From CAXXHQ01 sp963665265 (GTDB lineage Bacteria; Planctomycetota; Planctomycetia; Pirellulales; Thermoguttaceae), in NCBI GenBank assembly GCA_963665265.2, contig CAXXHQ010000001.1, positions 868,001-932,000 of the forward strand: a DNA stretch of 64,000 bases, in the 5' to 3' direction. A program made the position numbers and the translations under genes. The notes below the pieces were generated by a model, which did not search any database, was not told the origin of the DNA, and saw nothing but the letters and a program-made list of their open reading frames with translations. The stretch's first letter is position 1, and every line of letters begins with the position of its first letter. Below are positions 49,547 to 58,848 of this stretch, piece by piece.

Positions 49547-50497
49547 TTATTCAACGACCGAAATTTGTCCGGTGACGGCCAAGTAGATCGTCGCGTAGGC
49601 GAGCCCCAGAATCGGCGCAAACAGGATGAAGCCGAAACCGCAGGTAAAAAAGGCGCCGACTATCATGAGCAACAAGACGAGGATGACGAAGAGAAAGACG
49701 TTCCATTTGTTCCCGTTCATGAAATCACGCGATAGCCCCATCGCCTCGGTAACGCCGGCCTGCCGATCAATTACGAAGTATTTTGAAATCATGAACATCA
49801 AGGCGAAGATGACGGCGGGAAAGAGCAGCAAAAGAAGTCCACCCGCCACCGCCAAACCGAAAAGGATTTTGACCCCAAGGAACCGCATTAGGAACGGCCC
49901 GCCGCGAACGAGGTCGGCGTAGTCGATGGCCTGCCCTCGAATAAGCTTGAGGAAGCAAATGATTTCGCCGATGTCGATCCAGAATAAAGCGATCCAAGCG
50001 ACGAATCCGTACAGTGAATAGGGAAGCGAAAACGTCTCGATAGAATATAATCCGTCCATTCCACGAAACGGCATTGTCGTTTGCACGACCTGCATGCCGC
50101 AAACCGTCTTCATAACGACGTCGGCGACATGGAACCCTAGCCCGATCAGGACGACGATGACGGCAAGAATGACGAAATCGCCCGTGCGTCGGGCGATTGT
50201 GCGCCAAGTGAGCGAGAACAAATCGCCGACGTCGACGAGCGTCGGCTTCAGAACGCCCGAATAGGCGAAATTCGGTTCGGCGGCGGTGTTCTCCATGGCG
50301 GGGGCTTGGTAGGGATTGTCGGAAACGGCGTCCCTGAATTGTTCATGTTCACCGGGCATCGAATCGCCGAACGAGGTCGTTTCGACGGGAACGGCCATCA
50401 TATGCCCGCACTCGGGGCATTGGGCGGTTTTGCCGCCGCTGCCGCCGGGAACGCTCAACAGTTTGCCGCATGTTTCGCAACGAAATTGAATGGCCAT
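49547..50497 (-). CDS. Zinc-ribbon multi-pass membrane protein, paralogue C
   Basis: 316 residues from the ATG at 50497 (MAIQFRCETCGKLLSVPGG). It has the zinc ribbon CETC/CPEC, a YQAPAME linker, about six helices, the YFVIDRQAGVTEAMGLS motif and the ending IYLAVTGQISVVE. It is closest to paralogue B at the N-terminus. The linker motif PY-x-AP/SP recurs in all members and may be a sorting or binding motif. Confidence 0.78.
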   Translation of the reverse strand: MAIQFRCETCGKLLSVPGGSGGKTAQCPECGHMMAVPVETTSFGDSMPGEHEQFRDAVSDNPYQAPAMENTAAEPNFAYSGVLKPTLVDVGDLFSLTWRTIARRTGDFVILAVIVVLIGLGFHVADVVMKTVCGMQVVQTTMPFRGMDGLYSIETFSLPYSLYGFVAWIALFWIDIGEIICFLKLIRGQAIDYADLVRGGPFLMRFLGVKILFGLAVAGGLLLLLFPAVIFALMFMISKYFVIDRQAGVTEAMGLSRDFMNGNKWNVFLFVILVLLLMIVGAFFTCGFGFILFAPILGLAYATIYLAVTGQISVVE

Positions 50498-50602
50498 CGG
50501 ATCGCTTCCCATAACGAAGGTTGATAAGTAAAACCATGCGTGCGATCGGCATCGGAGTAAGACGACCGTCGCGGCAAGGGAGTATTCGAGGTCCCCCCTT
50601 TA

Positions 50603-51268
50603 TTAATTCGGAAACGCCCGACGAACATTGGAATTTCCGAGGACAATTAGCGCCCAAATTCCGAGGGGGATTCCCCCGCAACAGCACGGAGAAAGGAAAG
50701 GAATGACCGAAAGGATCGCGGCGGTCATGGCCCAGCCGTGGGAGGAGAGCGTCCTCATCTTCGCGGCGCCGAATAGAATCACGATTTGCGCGACGATAAT
50801 CGCGGCGGAAAAGCCGGTCTGAAAAACAAGGAATGTCTGAATGAATTCCGGCGGAAGATTTTGGTCATTTTTCAAGAGAGCCTGCCGAATCTCCTCTTGC
50901 TGACCGCCGAGCGTTAAATTGAGTATTCCGAACGTTTGCATCGCGATTCCTAGGCCGGCGAGAACCATCATGCAAATGGCCGGCGCGGCGACGCGACGTC
51001 TGGCTTCCGAATAAAGTTCACCCGCGCGACGATCGTCAATGTCGGCATAGGGTGAAGCGTAGGGATTCGGGCTTTGATTTAAAGCGGCGGGACGATAGCC
51101 TCCCGCGCTCGATTCGGACTCCTGCGGGTCGGGAAGACTCGTCGCCTGAATGATTTGAGGGACTGGAGTTTGAACGCCGCACTGCGGACACTGGGCGATT
51201 CGGCCTGCGGCTCCGTCGGCCGCCTGCAACAATTGTCCGCAACCGCCGCAACGAAATTCGATCGTCAT
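50603..51268 (-). CDS. Zinc-ribbon membrane protein, paralogue D (short)
   Basis: 221 residues with the same N-terminal ribbon (FRCGGCGQLLQAADGAAGR, CPQCG) and the PYASPY linker. The membrane part has only four helices and an unusual CCCGG in the last one; the VDRD and YLAVTGQ motifs are absent. It is the first gene of the leftward array, divergent from the DinG-like helicase. Confidence 0.75.
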   Translation of the reverse strand: MTIEFRCGGCGQLLQAADGAAGRIAQCPQCGVQTPVPQIIQATSLPDPQESESSAGGYRPAALNQSPNPYASPYADIDDRRAGELYSEARRRVAAPAICMMVLAGLGIAMQTFGILNLTLGGQQEEIRQALLKNDQNLPPEFIQTFLVFQTGFSAAIIVAQIVILFGAAKMRTLSSHGWAMTAAILSVIPFLSPCCCGGIPLGIWALIVLGNSNVRRAFPN

Positions 51269-51539
51269 ATCCGCCGCCTGATTTTGAAAAGGACAAGTTC
51301 ACTGGTTCCGTCATTCATTCCTCTGCCCAATGCCCTATTTCCTACGCCCTAAAGTATATACTCCCCGAACGGCGGTCGCCATACGCCCCCTGGCCGCCAA
51401 CTACTCTCTCCGATACCATTATTGATCCGAGGCCGTCTTTAATCCTTTCTCCGTTCGCCCGCACGGCCGCAAATAGCCGAACGTGCGAACCGTTTCGACC
51501 GCGGAACGGTTCCTTAACAATCCAGGACGCATTAACGGC

Positions 51540-53600
51540 ATGATCACGCCGGAGGAAATACTTGGGCCGGACGGCCGCATCGCCGCGCGGTTGAAGCGTT
51601 ACGAGCATCGCAAAGAACAACTTGCGATGGCCGAAGCGGTCGATCGCGCCATTAAAGAAAAGCGTCATTTGATCGTCGAAGCCGGAACCGGGGTCGGTAA
51701 GTCTTTCGCCTATCTCGTTCCGGCGATCTTGGCGGCTGCCGGCTCGCAAGCGTCGGCCGATCTTTCGGAGGATTCATCGGAGGCCGCGTCGAACAAAACG
51801 CCGAAACCGAAATCGCCCGACCGGAGTCCCATCGACGAAGACGAGGAGCCGCCCCGACGAGGTCTACGGATCGTCATCGCCACGCATACAATCAGCCTGC
51901 AAGAGCAGTTGATTCAAAAAGACCTGCCGTTTCTGAACAGCGTCATTCCGCTCGAGTTCTCGGCCGTTTTGGTGAAAGGCCGAGGGAATTATCTCAGCAA
52001 GCGTCGGCTAAAAAACGCGCTCGCGCGCGGCATCAGCCTCTTTGACGGCGACGACGACCTGGAGCAGTTGCGAACGATCCGCGATTGGTCGCATAAGACG
52101 ACCGACGGCTCGTTGGCCGACTTAAATTTCAAGCCGGGCGGCTCCGTTTGGGAAGAGGTCGCCAGCGAGCAAGGGAATTGTCTTGGCCGAAACTGCGAGA
52201 CCTACGCCGAGTGCTTCTACTACAAAGCGCGACGACGGATGCAGCATGCCCAGATATTGGTCGTCAATCATGCGTTGTTCTTCTCGGACCTCGCGCTGCG
52301 CATGGAAGGGGCGAGCATTCTCCCCGACTACGACGTGGTCGTTTTCGACGAGGCGCACACAATCGAAGGGACGGCCGGCGACCATCTAGGCATCGGCGCC
52401 TCGAACGGACAAGTCGATTACACGCTGCGCAAACTGTACAACGACCGCAATAACCGCGGACTGCTCGTCCATCATAAACTGGTCGAAGCCCAACAAGCGG
52501 TGATGGAATGCTATTATCGCGCGGAGACGTTCTTCGATTCGCTCGCCGAGTGGTTCGACGCACATCCCGGCGGCAACGGCCGAGTGCGGCAAGCGGCCGT
52601 CGTCGCCAATCCGCTTTCCGAAGGCTTGCTCAAGTTGAGCCGACTCATCCGCCGCGACGCAAAGAAATTCGACAAGCCCGACGACCGACAAGATTTGGTC
52701 TCGGCCGCCAACCGGTTGGACGGCTTGGCCGAGGAGATCGGCGACTGGGTCGCGCAGCGTCGGCCGGAGTCGGTCTACTGGCTCGAAAGCGTGAAGACGC
52801 GGTATCGACGGCGCATTTCGTTGTCTGCATCGCCGATCGACGTAGGCCCCCTGCTCCGCGAACATCTGTTTCAAAAGACGCCGACCGTCATTTTGACCAG
52901 CGCCACGCTCGCCGTGGGAGGCAAGTTCGACTTCTTTCAAAATCGAATCGGGCTTACCCAGGCCGACGCGGTTTGCCTAGGGAGTCCGTTTAACTACGAG
53001 AAGCAAGCGAAGATCGTCATGCCGACCGAGATGCCCGACCCGGCGGCCGACAATTCGGCCTACGAGAAGGCGGCCTTTTCGATGATTCGCCGCTACGTGG
53101 CGCAGACCGACGGCCGGGCGTTCGTGTTGTTCACCAGCTACGAAATGATGAAGCGGGCGACCGCCTCGCTGACGCCCTGGTTGAGCGAACGGAACTTGGC
53201 GCTTTATTCGCAATCGGACGGAACGCCGCGAAGCAAGATGCTCGACAGTTTCAAAAGAAATTCGCGCGGAGTCTTGTTCGGCGTCGATAGCTTTTGGCAA
53301 GGCGTGGACGTGCCGGGCGACGCGCTCGTGAACGTGATCATTACGAAGCTGCCTTTCAGCGTGCCCGACCGGCCGTTGCTGGAAGCGCGGTTGGAGGCGA
53401 TCCGCGAGGCCGGCGGCAATCCCTTCCGCGACTATCAACTGCCCGAGGCGATCATTAAGTTGAAGCAGGGCTTCGGCCGATTGATCCGCACGAAAGACGA
53501 CACGGGCATGGTCGTGATCCTTGACCCGCGAATCCGCACGAAGCCCTACGGCAAGACGTTTTTAGCCTCGCTGCCGAAATGCGGGCAGGTCGTCGAGTGA
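51540..53600 (+). CDS. DinG/XPD-family ATP-dependent helicase
   Basis: 686 residues from the ATG at 51540 (the frame starts at a GTG at 51483). Walker A GTGVGKS has K54 and the DEAH box is at 270-273. Late helicase motifs are FGVDSFWQGVDVPGD and QGFGRLIRT. Three of the four iron-sulfur cysteines are spaced as in E. coli DinG (C214, C219, C225), but the first ligand position in KGRGNYLS is serine (S153). It likely unwinds DNA 5' to 3' in repair. No exonuclease domain is fused. Confidence 0.9.
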   Translation: MITPEEILGPDGRIAARLKRYEHRKEQLAMAEAVDRAIKEKRHLIVEAGTGVGKSFAYLVPAILAAAGSQASADLSEDSSEAASNKTPKPKSPDRSPIDEDEEPPRRGLRIVIATHTISLQEQLIQKDLPFLNSVIPLEFSAVLVKGRGNYLSKRRLKNALARGISLFDGDDDLEQLRTIRDWSHKTTDGSLADLNFKPGGSVWEEVASEQGNCLGRNCETYAECFYYKARRRMQHAQILVVNHALFFSDLALRMEGASILPDYDVVVFDEAHTIEGTAGDHLGIGASNGQVDYTLRKLYNDRNNRGLLVHHKLVEAQQAVMECYYRAETFFDSLAEWFDAHPGGNGRVRQAAVVANPLSEGLLKLSRLIRRDAKKFDKPDDRQDLVSAANRLDGLAEEIGDWVAQRRPESVYWLESVKTRYRRRISLSASPIDVGPLLREHLFQKTPTVILTSATLAVGGKFDFFQNRIGLTQADAVCLGSPFNYEKQAKIVMPTEMPDPAADNSAYEKAAFSMIRRYVAQTDGRAFVLFTSYEMMKRATASLTPWLSERNLALYSQSDGTPRSKMLDSFKRNSRGVLFGVDSFWQGVDVPGDALVNVIITKLPFSVPDRPLLEARLEAIREAGGNPFRDYQLPEAIIKLKQGFGRLIRTKDDTGMVVILDPRIRTKPYGKTFLASLPKCGQVVE

Positions 53601-53738
53601 CGCTTCCTCAAACGATGATTAGTCAAAACCATTTTCGCAGGGCCACCCCGGTGTTAAAATGCCGTCCTTTCCAGATTGAATCGCCCAGCGTTTTTAAACA
53701 AGTCGCAATCCGCATCTAACGCTTAGAGCCGCTTTTCC

Positions 53739-54365
53739 ATGAAAAAACTTCCGCAGATATTCGAAAACAATCGTCGCTGGGCGGCGGGAATCACCCAGGC
53801 CGATCCGGATTTTTTCACGAAGCTCGCCGAGGAGCAAACGCCCGAAATCCTTTGGATCGGCTGCTCCGACAGTCGCGTGCCGGCGGAGCAAATCGCCGGA
53901 GTAGTCCCGGGCGATTTGTTCGTTCATCGCAACGTCGGAAATCTCGTCATCCACGCCGACATGAATTTTTTGTCGGTGCTTCAATACGCCGTGGACATTC
54001 TCAAAGTCAAAGACGTGATCGTTTGCGGGCACCATGGTTGCGGCGGAATTCGTGCGGCCTTGGAAAGCAAGCCCCACGGCCTGATTGACAATTGGCTCCG
54101 GCACGTCCGCGACACCTACCGACGGCGAAAGAGCGAGCTCGAACATTTCCAGTCGAAAGAGGAAATGCTCGATCGGTTGTGCGAACTGAACGTCGTCGAT
54201 CAAGTCATTAACGTGGGAAACACGACGATCGTGCAAGAGGCGTGGAGCCGCGGCCAGACGGTGAACCTTCACGGCTGGCTCTACGACGTTCACGACGGTC
54301 TGCTCCGCGACCTGAACGTCTGCGTCTCGTCGCTCGACGATTTGCGAGCGTTGGAAGCCAGATAA
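53739..54365 (+). CDS. Beta-class carbonic anhydrase
   Basis: Zinc enzyme for carbon dioxide/bicarbonate interconversion. The 208 residues have the zinc ligands C42, H98 and C101 and the D44/R46 dyad (IGCSDSRVP and CGHHGCGG), as in E. coli Can. No signal peptide is visible, so it is cytoplasmic. It lies 138 bp after the helicase gene and convergent with the chemoreceptor gene. Confidence 0.95.
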   Translation: MKKLPQIFENNRRWAAGITQADPDFFTKLAEEQTPEILWIGCSDSRVPAEQIAGVVPGDLFVHRNVGNLVIHADMNFLSVLQYAVDILKVKDVIVCGHHGCGGIRAALESKPHGLIDNWLRHVRDTYRRRKSELEHFQSKEEMLDRLCELNVVDQVINVGNTTIVQEAWSRGQTVNLHGWLYDVHDGLLRDLNVCVSSLDDLRALEAR

Positions 54366-54383
54366 GCGATTTCGCAAGAAATG

Positions 54384-54420
54384 AAAAAAGCGAGCCTCCG
54401 CAAAAGAGAAGACTCGCCTT
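54384..54420. terminator. Hairpin between convergent carbonic anhydrase and chemoreceptor genes
   Basis: GCGAG near 54390 pairs with CTCGC near 54413, extended by weaker pairs. An A run at 54384-54389 gives a T run on the minus strand. This fits a terminator for the chemoreceptor gene and possibly a weaker one for the carbonic anhydrase. Confidence 0.55.
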
Positions 54421-54449
54421 GAGAAGTTTTCAATTTGTCGATTTCGACT

Positions 54450-56315
54450 TTAGACGCGGAAGCGATCAACGGTCTCGCGGAGCATGACGGCTTGAGCGCC
54501 GAGTTCTTGGCTGCTCGAGGCCATTTGCTCGCTTCCGGCGGCGGTGCATTCGGCCGATTCGGCGATTCCGGCGACCGCGACGTCGGCCTGCCGAGCGTCT
54601 TCCGCTTGGACGTTCGAGGCCGAGGCGATTTCCTTGATTTTACTGGCCGTCTTTTCCGCAGCGGCGATAATCCTCTTAAGCGCCTCGTCGGTTTGGTCGC
54701 TGAGTTGAGCGCCTTCTTCGACTCGTTTCGTCGATTCAATAATCAATTCGGAGATTTGCTTCGCGGCTTGGTTCGAGCGTTCGGCCAACTTGCGAACTTC
54801 GTCGGCGACGACGGCGAATCCCATGCCATGCTCTCCGGCGCGCGCGGCTTCGATGGCGGCGTTGAGAGCGAGCAAGTTCGTTTGGCCGGCGATCTCGGAA
54901 ATGGCGTGAATAATCTCGCCGATCTGCTGCGAGCTTTGCCGAATCTGGTCCATCGCTTCGATCGATCGCGAAACGGCCTTTCCGCCCTCGGAGGCAAGCC
55001 CGTTCGCTTCCCAAGCCATGTTCGCCGCCAAGTCGGCGTCGTCTTTCACCGATCGAACCGACGCGCTCAATCGTTCGACGATATTTTTCAAATCCTCGAC
55101 GCCAGCGGCTTGCTTTTGCGAGCCTTGCGCGAGCGTTTGCGAACTTTCGGCGATGACGCGCGAGCCTTCCTTGAATTGCGAAGCGGCCTCGGTTACTTGC
55201 GAAATGATTCCGGAGAGATCGGCGACCATTTTATTGAAGCCGGAGGCCAATTCGTCGATCGGCTCGTCGCCGTCCACGAGAACCTTCGTCGTCAGATCGC
55301 CCTCGGCGGCAGCGTTGACCGCGACGAGCAACCGGTCGATTTTCTCGCGAAGTTTTTCGGCCGCTTGGCGTTCGACGTCCGCGCGCTCGCGTTCCATCTC
55401 CGACGCCGCGATTTGCCGTCGCCGCTCTTCTTCCGCGCGAAGCCGATCTTCATCGGCCTGGCGTTTTTGGGCTTCGGCTTCGCGCTGAGCCGATTCGCGA
55501 TTTTCTCGCAACGCTTTTTCCGTGGCGTCCAAGGCGGAGTTGCATGCCGAGGCGACTTGGCACAATTCGTCGCGTCCCTCGAAGCTCGCTCTCAGCGAAT
55601 AATCGCCCCGCGACGCCCGCCCCATCACCTCGATTAATTTATTAAGCGGCTTGACGATTCCCGACGAAACGACCATCGTCGCCCCGATCGAGAGAATCAC
55701 CGAACCGACGCCGATGATCTCCATCAAGGTTAAACGTAGATGCAGAAAGCCCGTGGCGGCCTCTTCGTCGTCCTTATTACGAATCGTTGCTTTTTCAACG
55801 ACCTTATCAATCACTCCGCGATGCTCTTCGTAGAGCGGCTTCAATTGCGTTTGAACGATCTTCTTGGCAGACTCGACGTCCCCTTTAAGAACTGCCGGCG
55901 TAAATCGTGAATCGCGTATTTCGTAAAATTGCTTCGCCGACGTGAAAGAGCCCTGCGTGAGCAGGTTCTTCAGTTCGCCGCTTTCCAACTCTTTCAGCCA
56001 GTAGTCGTGGCGATCGTCGTAATCTTTTTTCAAGGCGACGCCTCGCTCGACAAGCGTCTTGATCTTTACCGGGTCTTTTTCCTCGGTCGTTTCGAGAACG
56101 TTCATATACGATTCGAGGATATATTCCGGCGGCGGCAGGACGTCGGCGATGATATCTTTCCCCTGAACGACGCGATCGTAGAGCGGCCCGTTGATTTTCA
56201 CCTTACTCAAGGTGGTGAAGGAAAGAATTTCGTTGGTGAGGAAACCGCCGGCGAAGAGCAGGATGACCGCAATCATACGCACTCGCACAGAAACCATGGA
56301 TAATGCCCGATACAT
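54450..56315 (-). CDS. Methyl-accepting chemotaxis protein
   Basis: 621 residues. The first membrane helix (about 14-34) is preceded by a short cytoplasmic start. A periplasmic helical sensor of about 150 residues follows. The second helix is near 195-220 (VGSVILSIGATMVVSSG). A HAMP segment and long coiled coil (rich in ERRRQIAASEMERERAD-type sequence) lead to the signalling tip ISEIAGQTNLLALNAAIEA. GGGAG nine bases before the ATG at 56315 supports the start. No che genes are nearby, so the ligand and partner cluster are unknown. Confidence 0.93.
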   Translation of the reverse strand: MYRALSMVSVRVRMIAVILLFAGGFLTNEILSFTTLSKVKINGPLYDRVVQGKDIIADVLPPPEYILESYMNVLETTEEKDPVKIKTLVERGVALKKDYDDRHDYWLKELESGELKNLLTQGSFTSAKQFYEIRDSRFTPAVLKGDVESAKKIVQTQLKPLYEEHRGVIDKVVEKATIRNKDDEEAATGFLHLRLTLMEIIGVGSVILSIGATMVVSSGIVKPLNKLIEVMGRASRGDYSLRASFEGRDELCQVASACNSALDATEKALRENRESAQREAEAQKRQADEDRLRAEEERRRQIAASEMERERADVERQAAEKLREKIDRLLVAVNAAAEGDLTTKVLVDGDEPIDELASGFNKMVADLSGIISQVTEAASQFKEGSRVIAESSQTLAQGSQKQAAGVEDLKNIVERLSASVRSVKDDADLAANMAWEANGLASEGGKAVSRSIEAMDQIRQSSQQIGEIIHAISEIAGQTNLLALNAAIEAARAGEHGMGFAVVADEVRKLAERSNQAAKQISELIIESTKRVEEGAQLSDQTDEALKRIIAAAEKTASKIKEIASASNVQAEDARQADVAVAGIAESAECTAAGSEQMASSSQELGAQAVMLRETVDRFRV

Positions 56316-56759
56316 TTCGCAAATCTCCCGTTAGCTAGCAAAAAAATCGCCCAAGCAAGCTGGTTCGACGCGACGCATACCGCATGCTATTCGCGGGAAA
56401 AGCATGCCGAGAAATAATAGGTCAGCTATATGATTAAGAAAGTTTGAGCAGGAATAATTTCGGAAAGCGCCGTTTGGGACGGTAGTAGTCCCGCAGTTTC
56501 GCGAAAATGTCTGACAATCTTGTCCAACATTACTTGCGTTTGACAAAAAGGTCGCGAAAACCATACCCCCACGGTGGGGGCGTTGACCCGAGAGTAGGTC
56601 GCAACTAGATTGAAAGATTCAGGGAGAATAGTGAATGTAAGCTCCCGTCCGCGCTAGGGATATGCAATTTGCTTGCCCGGTTCGAGCTGCGTCGTCATCG
56701 AGGCAGAGCGCGCGGGGCAAGTTCAATCGGCGATTTGCCATAGAGAAGACAGAGACGGA
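56316..56759. other. Divergent intergenic region with a 15-base palindrome
   Basis: No gene recognised; the minus-strand frame at 56331-56564 has no family features. Two GCATGC copies flank the region near 56382-56410. CCCCCACGGTGGGGG at 56566-56580 is a perfect odd-length inverted repeat and could be an operator for hisF or the chemoreceptor. No clear promoter was identified. Confidence 0.4.
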
Positions 56760-57533
56760 ATGTTCGCCAAACGAGTGATCCCCTGCCTTGACGTGAATCG
56801 AGGCCGAGTGGTGAAGGGGACGAATTTTTTGAATTTGCGCGACGCCGGCGATCCGGTGGAGACGGCCGCGCGCTACGAGCAAGAAGGCGCGGACGAGTTG
56901 GTTTTTTTGGACATCACGGCGAGCCACGAGGGGCGCGACATTATGCTCGACGTGGTTCGACGAACGGCGGAGGCGGTTTTTATGCCATTGACGGTCGGCG
57001 GCGGAATCCGAGCGATCGACGACATTCGAGCATTGCTAAACGCCGGGGCCGACAAGGTTTCGATCAATTCGACCGCCTGCAAAGATCCGGATTTCGTCCG
57101 TCAAGCGGCGCGACGTTTCGGTAGCCAATGCATTGTAGTGAACATTGATCCGAAGCGGGTGCAAAAAGACGGCCGCGAGTTTTGGGAAGTTCATATTAAC
57201 GGCGGTCGCCTCGGCACGGGTCTTGAAGCGGTGTCCTGGGCGAAGGAAGTCGAAGCGCTCGGGGCCGGCGAGATCGTGCTTACCTCGATGGACGCCGACG
57301 GAACCAAGGACGGCTACGACCTTGAGATATTAAAGGCCGTGACCGACGCGGTTCGCGTTCCGGTCGTGGCGAGCGGCGGAGCCGGAAATCCCGATCATTT
57401 GGCCGACGCCATATTGTTGGGCGGAGCCGACGCGGCGTTGGCCGCGAGCATATTCCACTTTGGCGAATACACGATCGCCGAAACAAAAGAAGTGATGCGC
57501 AAACGCGGGGTGCCGGTTCGCTTACCCGCCTAA
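56760..57533 (+). CDS. hisF: Imidazole glycerol phosphate synthase cyclase subunit
   Basis: Closes the imidazole ring in histidine synthesis using ammonia from HisH. 257 residues from the ATG at 56760; the frame reaches back to 56673 without family similarity. The catalytic aspartates D11 (IPCLDVNRGRVVKG) and D130-type (SMDADGTKDGYD) are present, as is VVASGGAGNPDHL. The gene is not next to other his genes here. Confidence 0.96.
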   Translation: MFAKRVIPCLDVNRGRVVKGTNFLNLRDAGDPVETAARYEQEGADELVFLDITASHEGRDIMLDVVRRTAEAVFMPLTVGGGIRAIDDIRALLNAGADKVSINSTACKDPDFVRQAARRFGSQCIVVNIDPKRVQKDGREFWEVHINGGRLGTGLEAVSWAKEVEALGAGEIVLTSMDADGTKDGYDLEILKAVTDAVRVPVVASGGAGNPDHLADAILLGGADAALAASIFHFGEYTIAETKEVMRKRGVPVRLPA

Positions 57534-57615
57534 AAACGCGACGGTAAGCCGCATTGTGCGAGATAAATTTCCCGCCGAATTATTATTCCCCTTCAAAAAA
57601 CGTATTCCTACGACC

Positions 57616-58779
57616 ATGAGCACGACACCTGAATCCTCTTCCGCGGGCATGAAACGATTCTTGGCGGGGCATCAAGAATTCGAGATCGACAAGCTCTTTC
57701 GCGCCCTGGTCAAATTAAAAGGAAGCGACTTGCATCTGAAGGTCGGTCTTCCCCCCTACGTTCGCGTGAACGGATCGCTTCGCCCGCTGAATCGCGATCC
57801 GATCGACGACGAAGAAATGGTTCGCCTTATCGGTCCGATGCTCGCCTTGCAAGATCGCCGTCAGCAGATCTTCGAAGAGGACGGCGGCGCCGACTTCGCG
57901 CATTGGCTGGAGATCGACGGACTGAAATGGCGCTTCCGCGTGAACGTCTTGCAACAGATGGGTCACATGGGCTTGGTCGCCCGACGCGTCAACAATAGCA
58001 TTCCGAACTTCGAAAATCTGTACCTTCCGCCGCAACTGGAAGGTTTGTGCAAGTTCGATCAAGGCATGGTTTTGCTGGCGGGCGTCACCGGGTCGGGCAA
58101 AAGCACGACGATCGCCGCCATGCTCGACTGGATCAATCGCAACTATCGCAAACATATTCTTACGCTGGAAGATCCGATCGAATTCACGTTCACCGAGGAT
58201 AAAAGCCTGATCAATCAGCGCGAGATCGGCATGGACGTAAAAGACTTCATGATCGGAATGAAACATGCGGTTCGCGAAGACCCGGACGTCATGCTGGTCG
58301 GCGAAATGCGTGATCGCGAAACGTTCGAGACCGCGATTCAAGCCGCGGAAACGGGGCACTTGGTTTTCGGAACGATCCACGCCTCGACGGCGGCCAGCAC
58401 GATTAGCCGTATTTTGGACCTTTTCCCGCAGAGCATGCATCCGGCGATTCGCAGCGCGCTCGTTTTCAACATGAAGGCGATCATCGCGCAAAAGCTACTT
58501 CCGTCGATCAAGCAAGGGGTGGGTCGGGTTCCGACCTGCGAGATCATGACGTTTTCGCCGATGGTTCGAAAAATCATCCTGGACGAACAGGACAGCAAGC
58601 TGCCCGACGTGATCCGCATTTCGAAAGACGACGGCATGCAAGATTTCGCGATGAGCTTGAAGGGCTTGGTGGATATCGAGTTAATTGATCGGGCGACGGC
58701 GTTTGAAGTCGCGCCGAATCCCGAAGCGTTGAAGATGGCGTTGAAGGGCATCGAATTCCGCGATGCCGGCATGGTATAA
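57616..58779 (+). CDS. pilT: PilT-type twitching motility ATPase
   Basis: 387 residues from the ATG at 57616 (MSTTPESSSAGMKRF). A PilT-like N-domain (GSDLHLKVGLPPYVRVNG) leads to Walker A GVTGSGKSTT, Walker B-type MLVGEMRDRETFETAI, and the His box GTIHASTAASTISRI. PilT drives pilus retraction. In planctomycetes such genes go with the pseudopilin-rich cell envelope. It lies 69 bp upstream of a degenerate GspE/PilB homologue and is probably co-transcribed with it. Confidence 0.92.
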   Translation: MSTTPESSSAGMKRFLAGHQEFEIDKLFRALVKLKGSDLHLKVGLPPYVRVNGSLRPLNRDPIDDEEMVRLIGPMLALQDRRQQIFEEDGGADFAHWLEIDGLKWRFRVNVLQQMGHMGLVARRVNNSIPNFENLYLPPQLEGLCKFDQGMVLLAGVTGSGKSTTIAAMLDWINRNYRKHILTLEDPIEFTFTEDKSLINQREIGMDVKDFMIGMKHAVREDPDVMLVGEMRDRETFETAIQAAETGHLVFGTIHASTAASTISRILDLFPQSMHPAIRSALVFNMKAIIAQKLLPSIKQGVGRVPTCEIMTFSPMVRKIILDEQDSKLPDVIRISKDDGMQDFAMSLKGLVDIELIDRATAFEVAPNPEALKMALKGIEFRDAGMV

Positions 58780-58848
58780 ACTGCGTCCGAGGAGCCGCCT
58801 TCGCGTATCCTTTTGCGTCGCCCCGAGACGAAACACCGGAAAACGACA

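Noticed and set aside
56331..56564. 77-codon minus-strand frame upstream of the chemoreceptor
   Set aside because: No family similarity and it covers the likely promoter region of the chemoreceptor gene.
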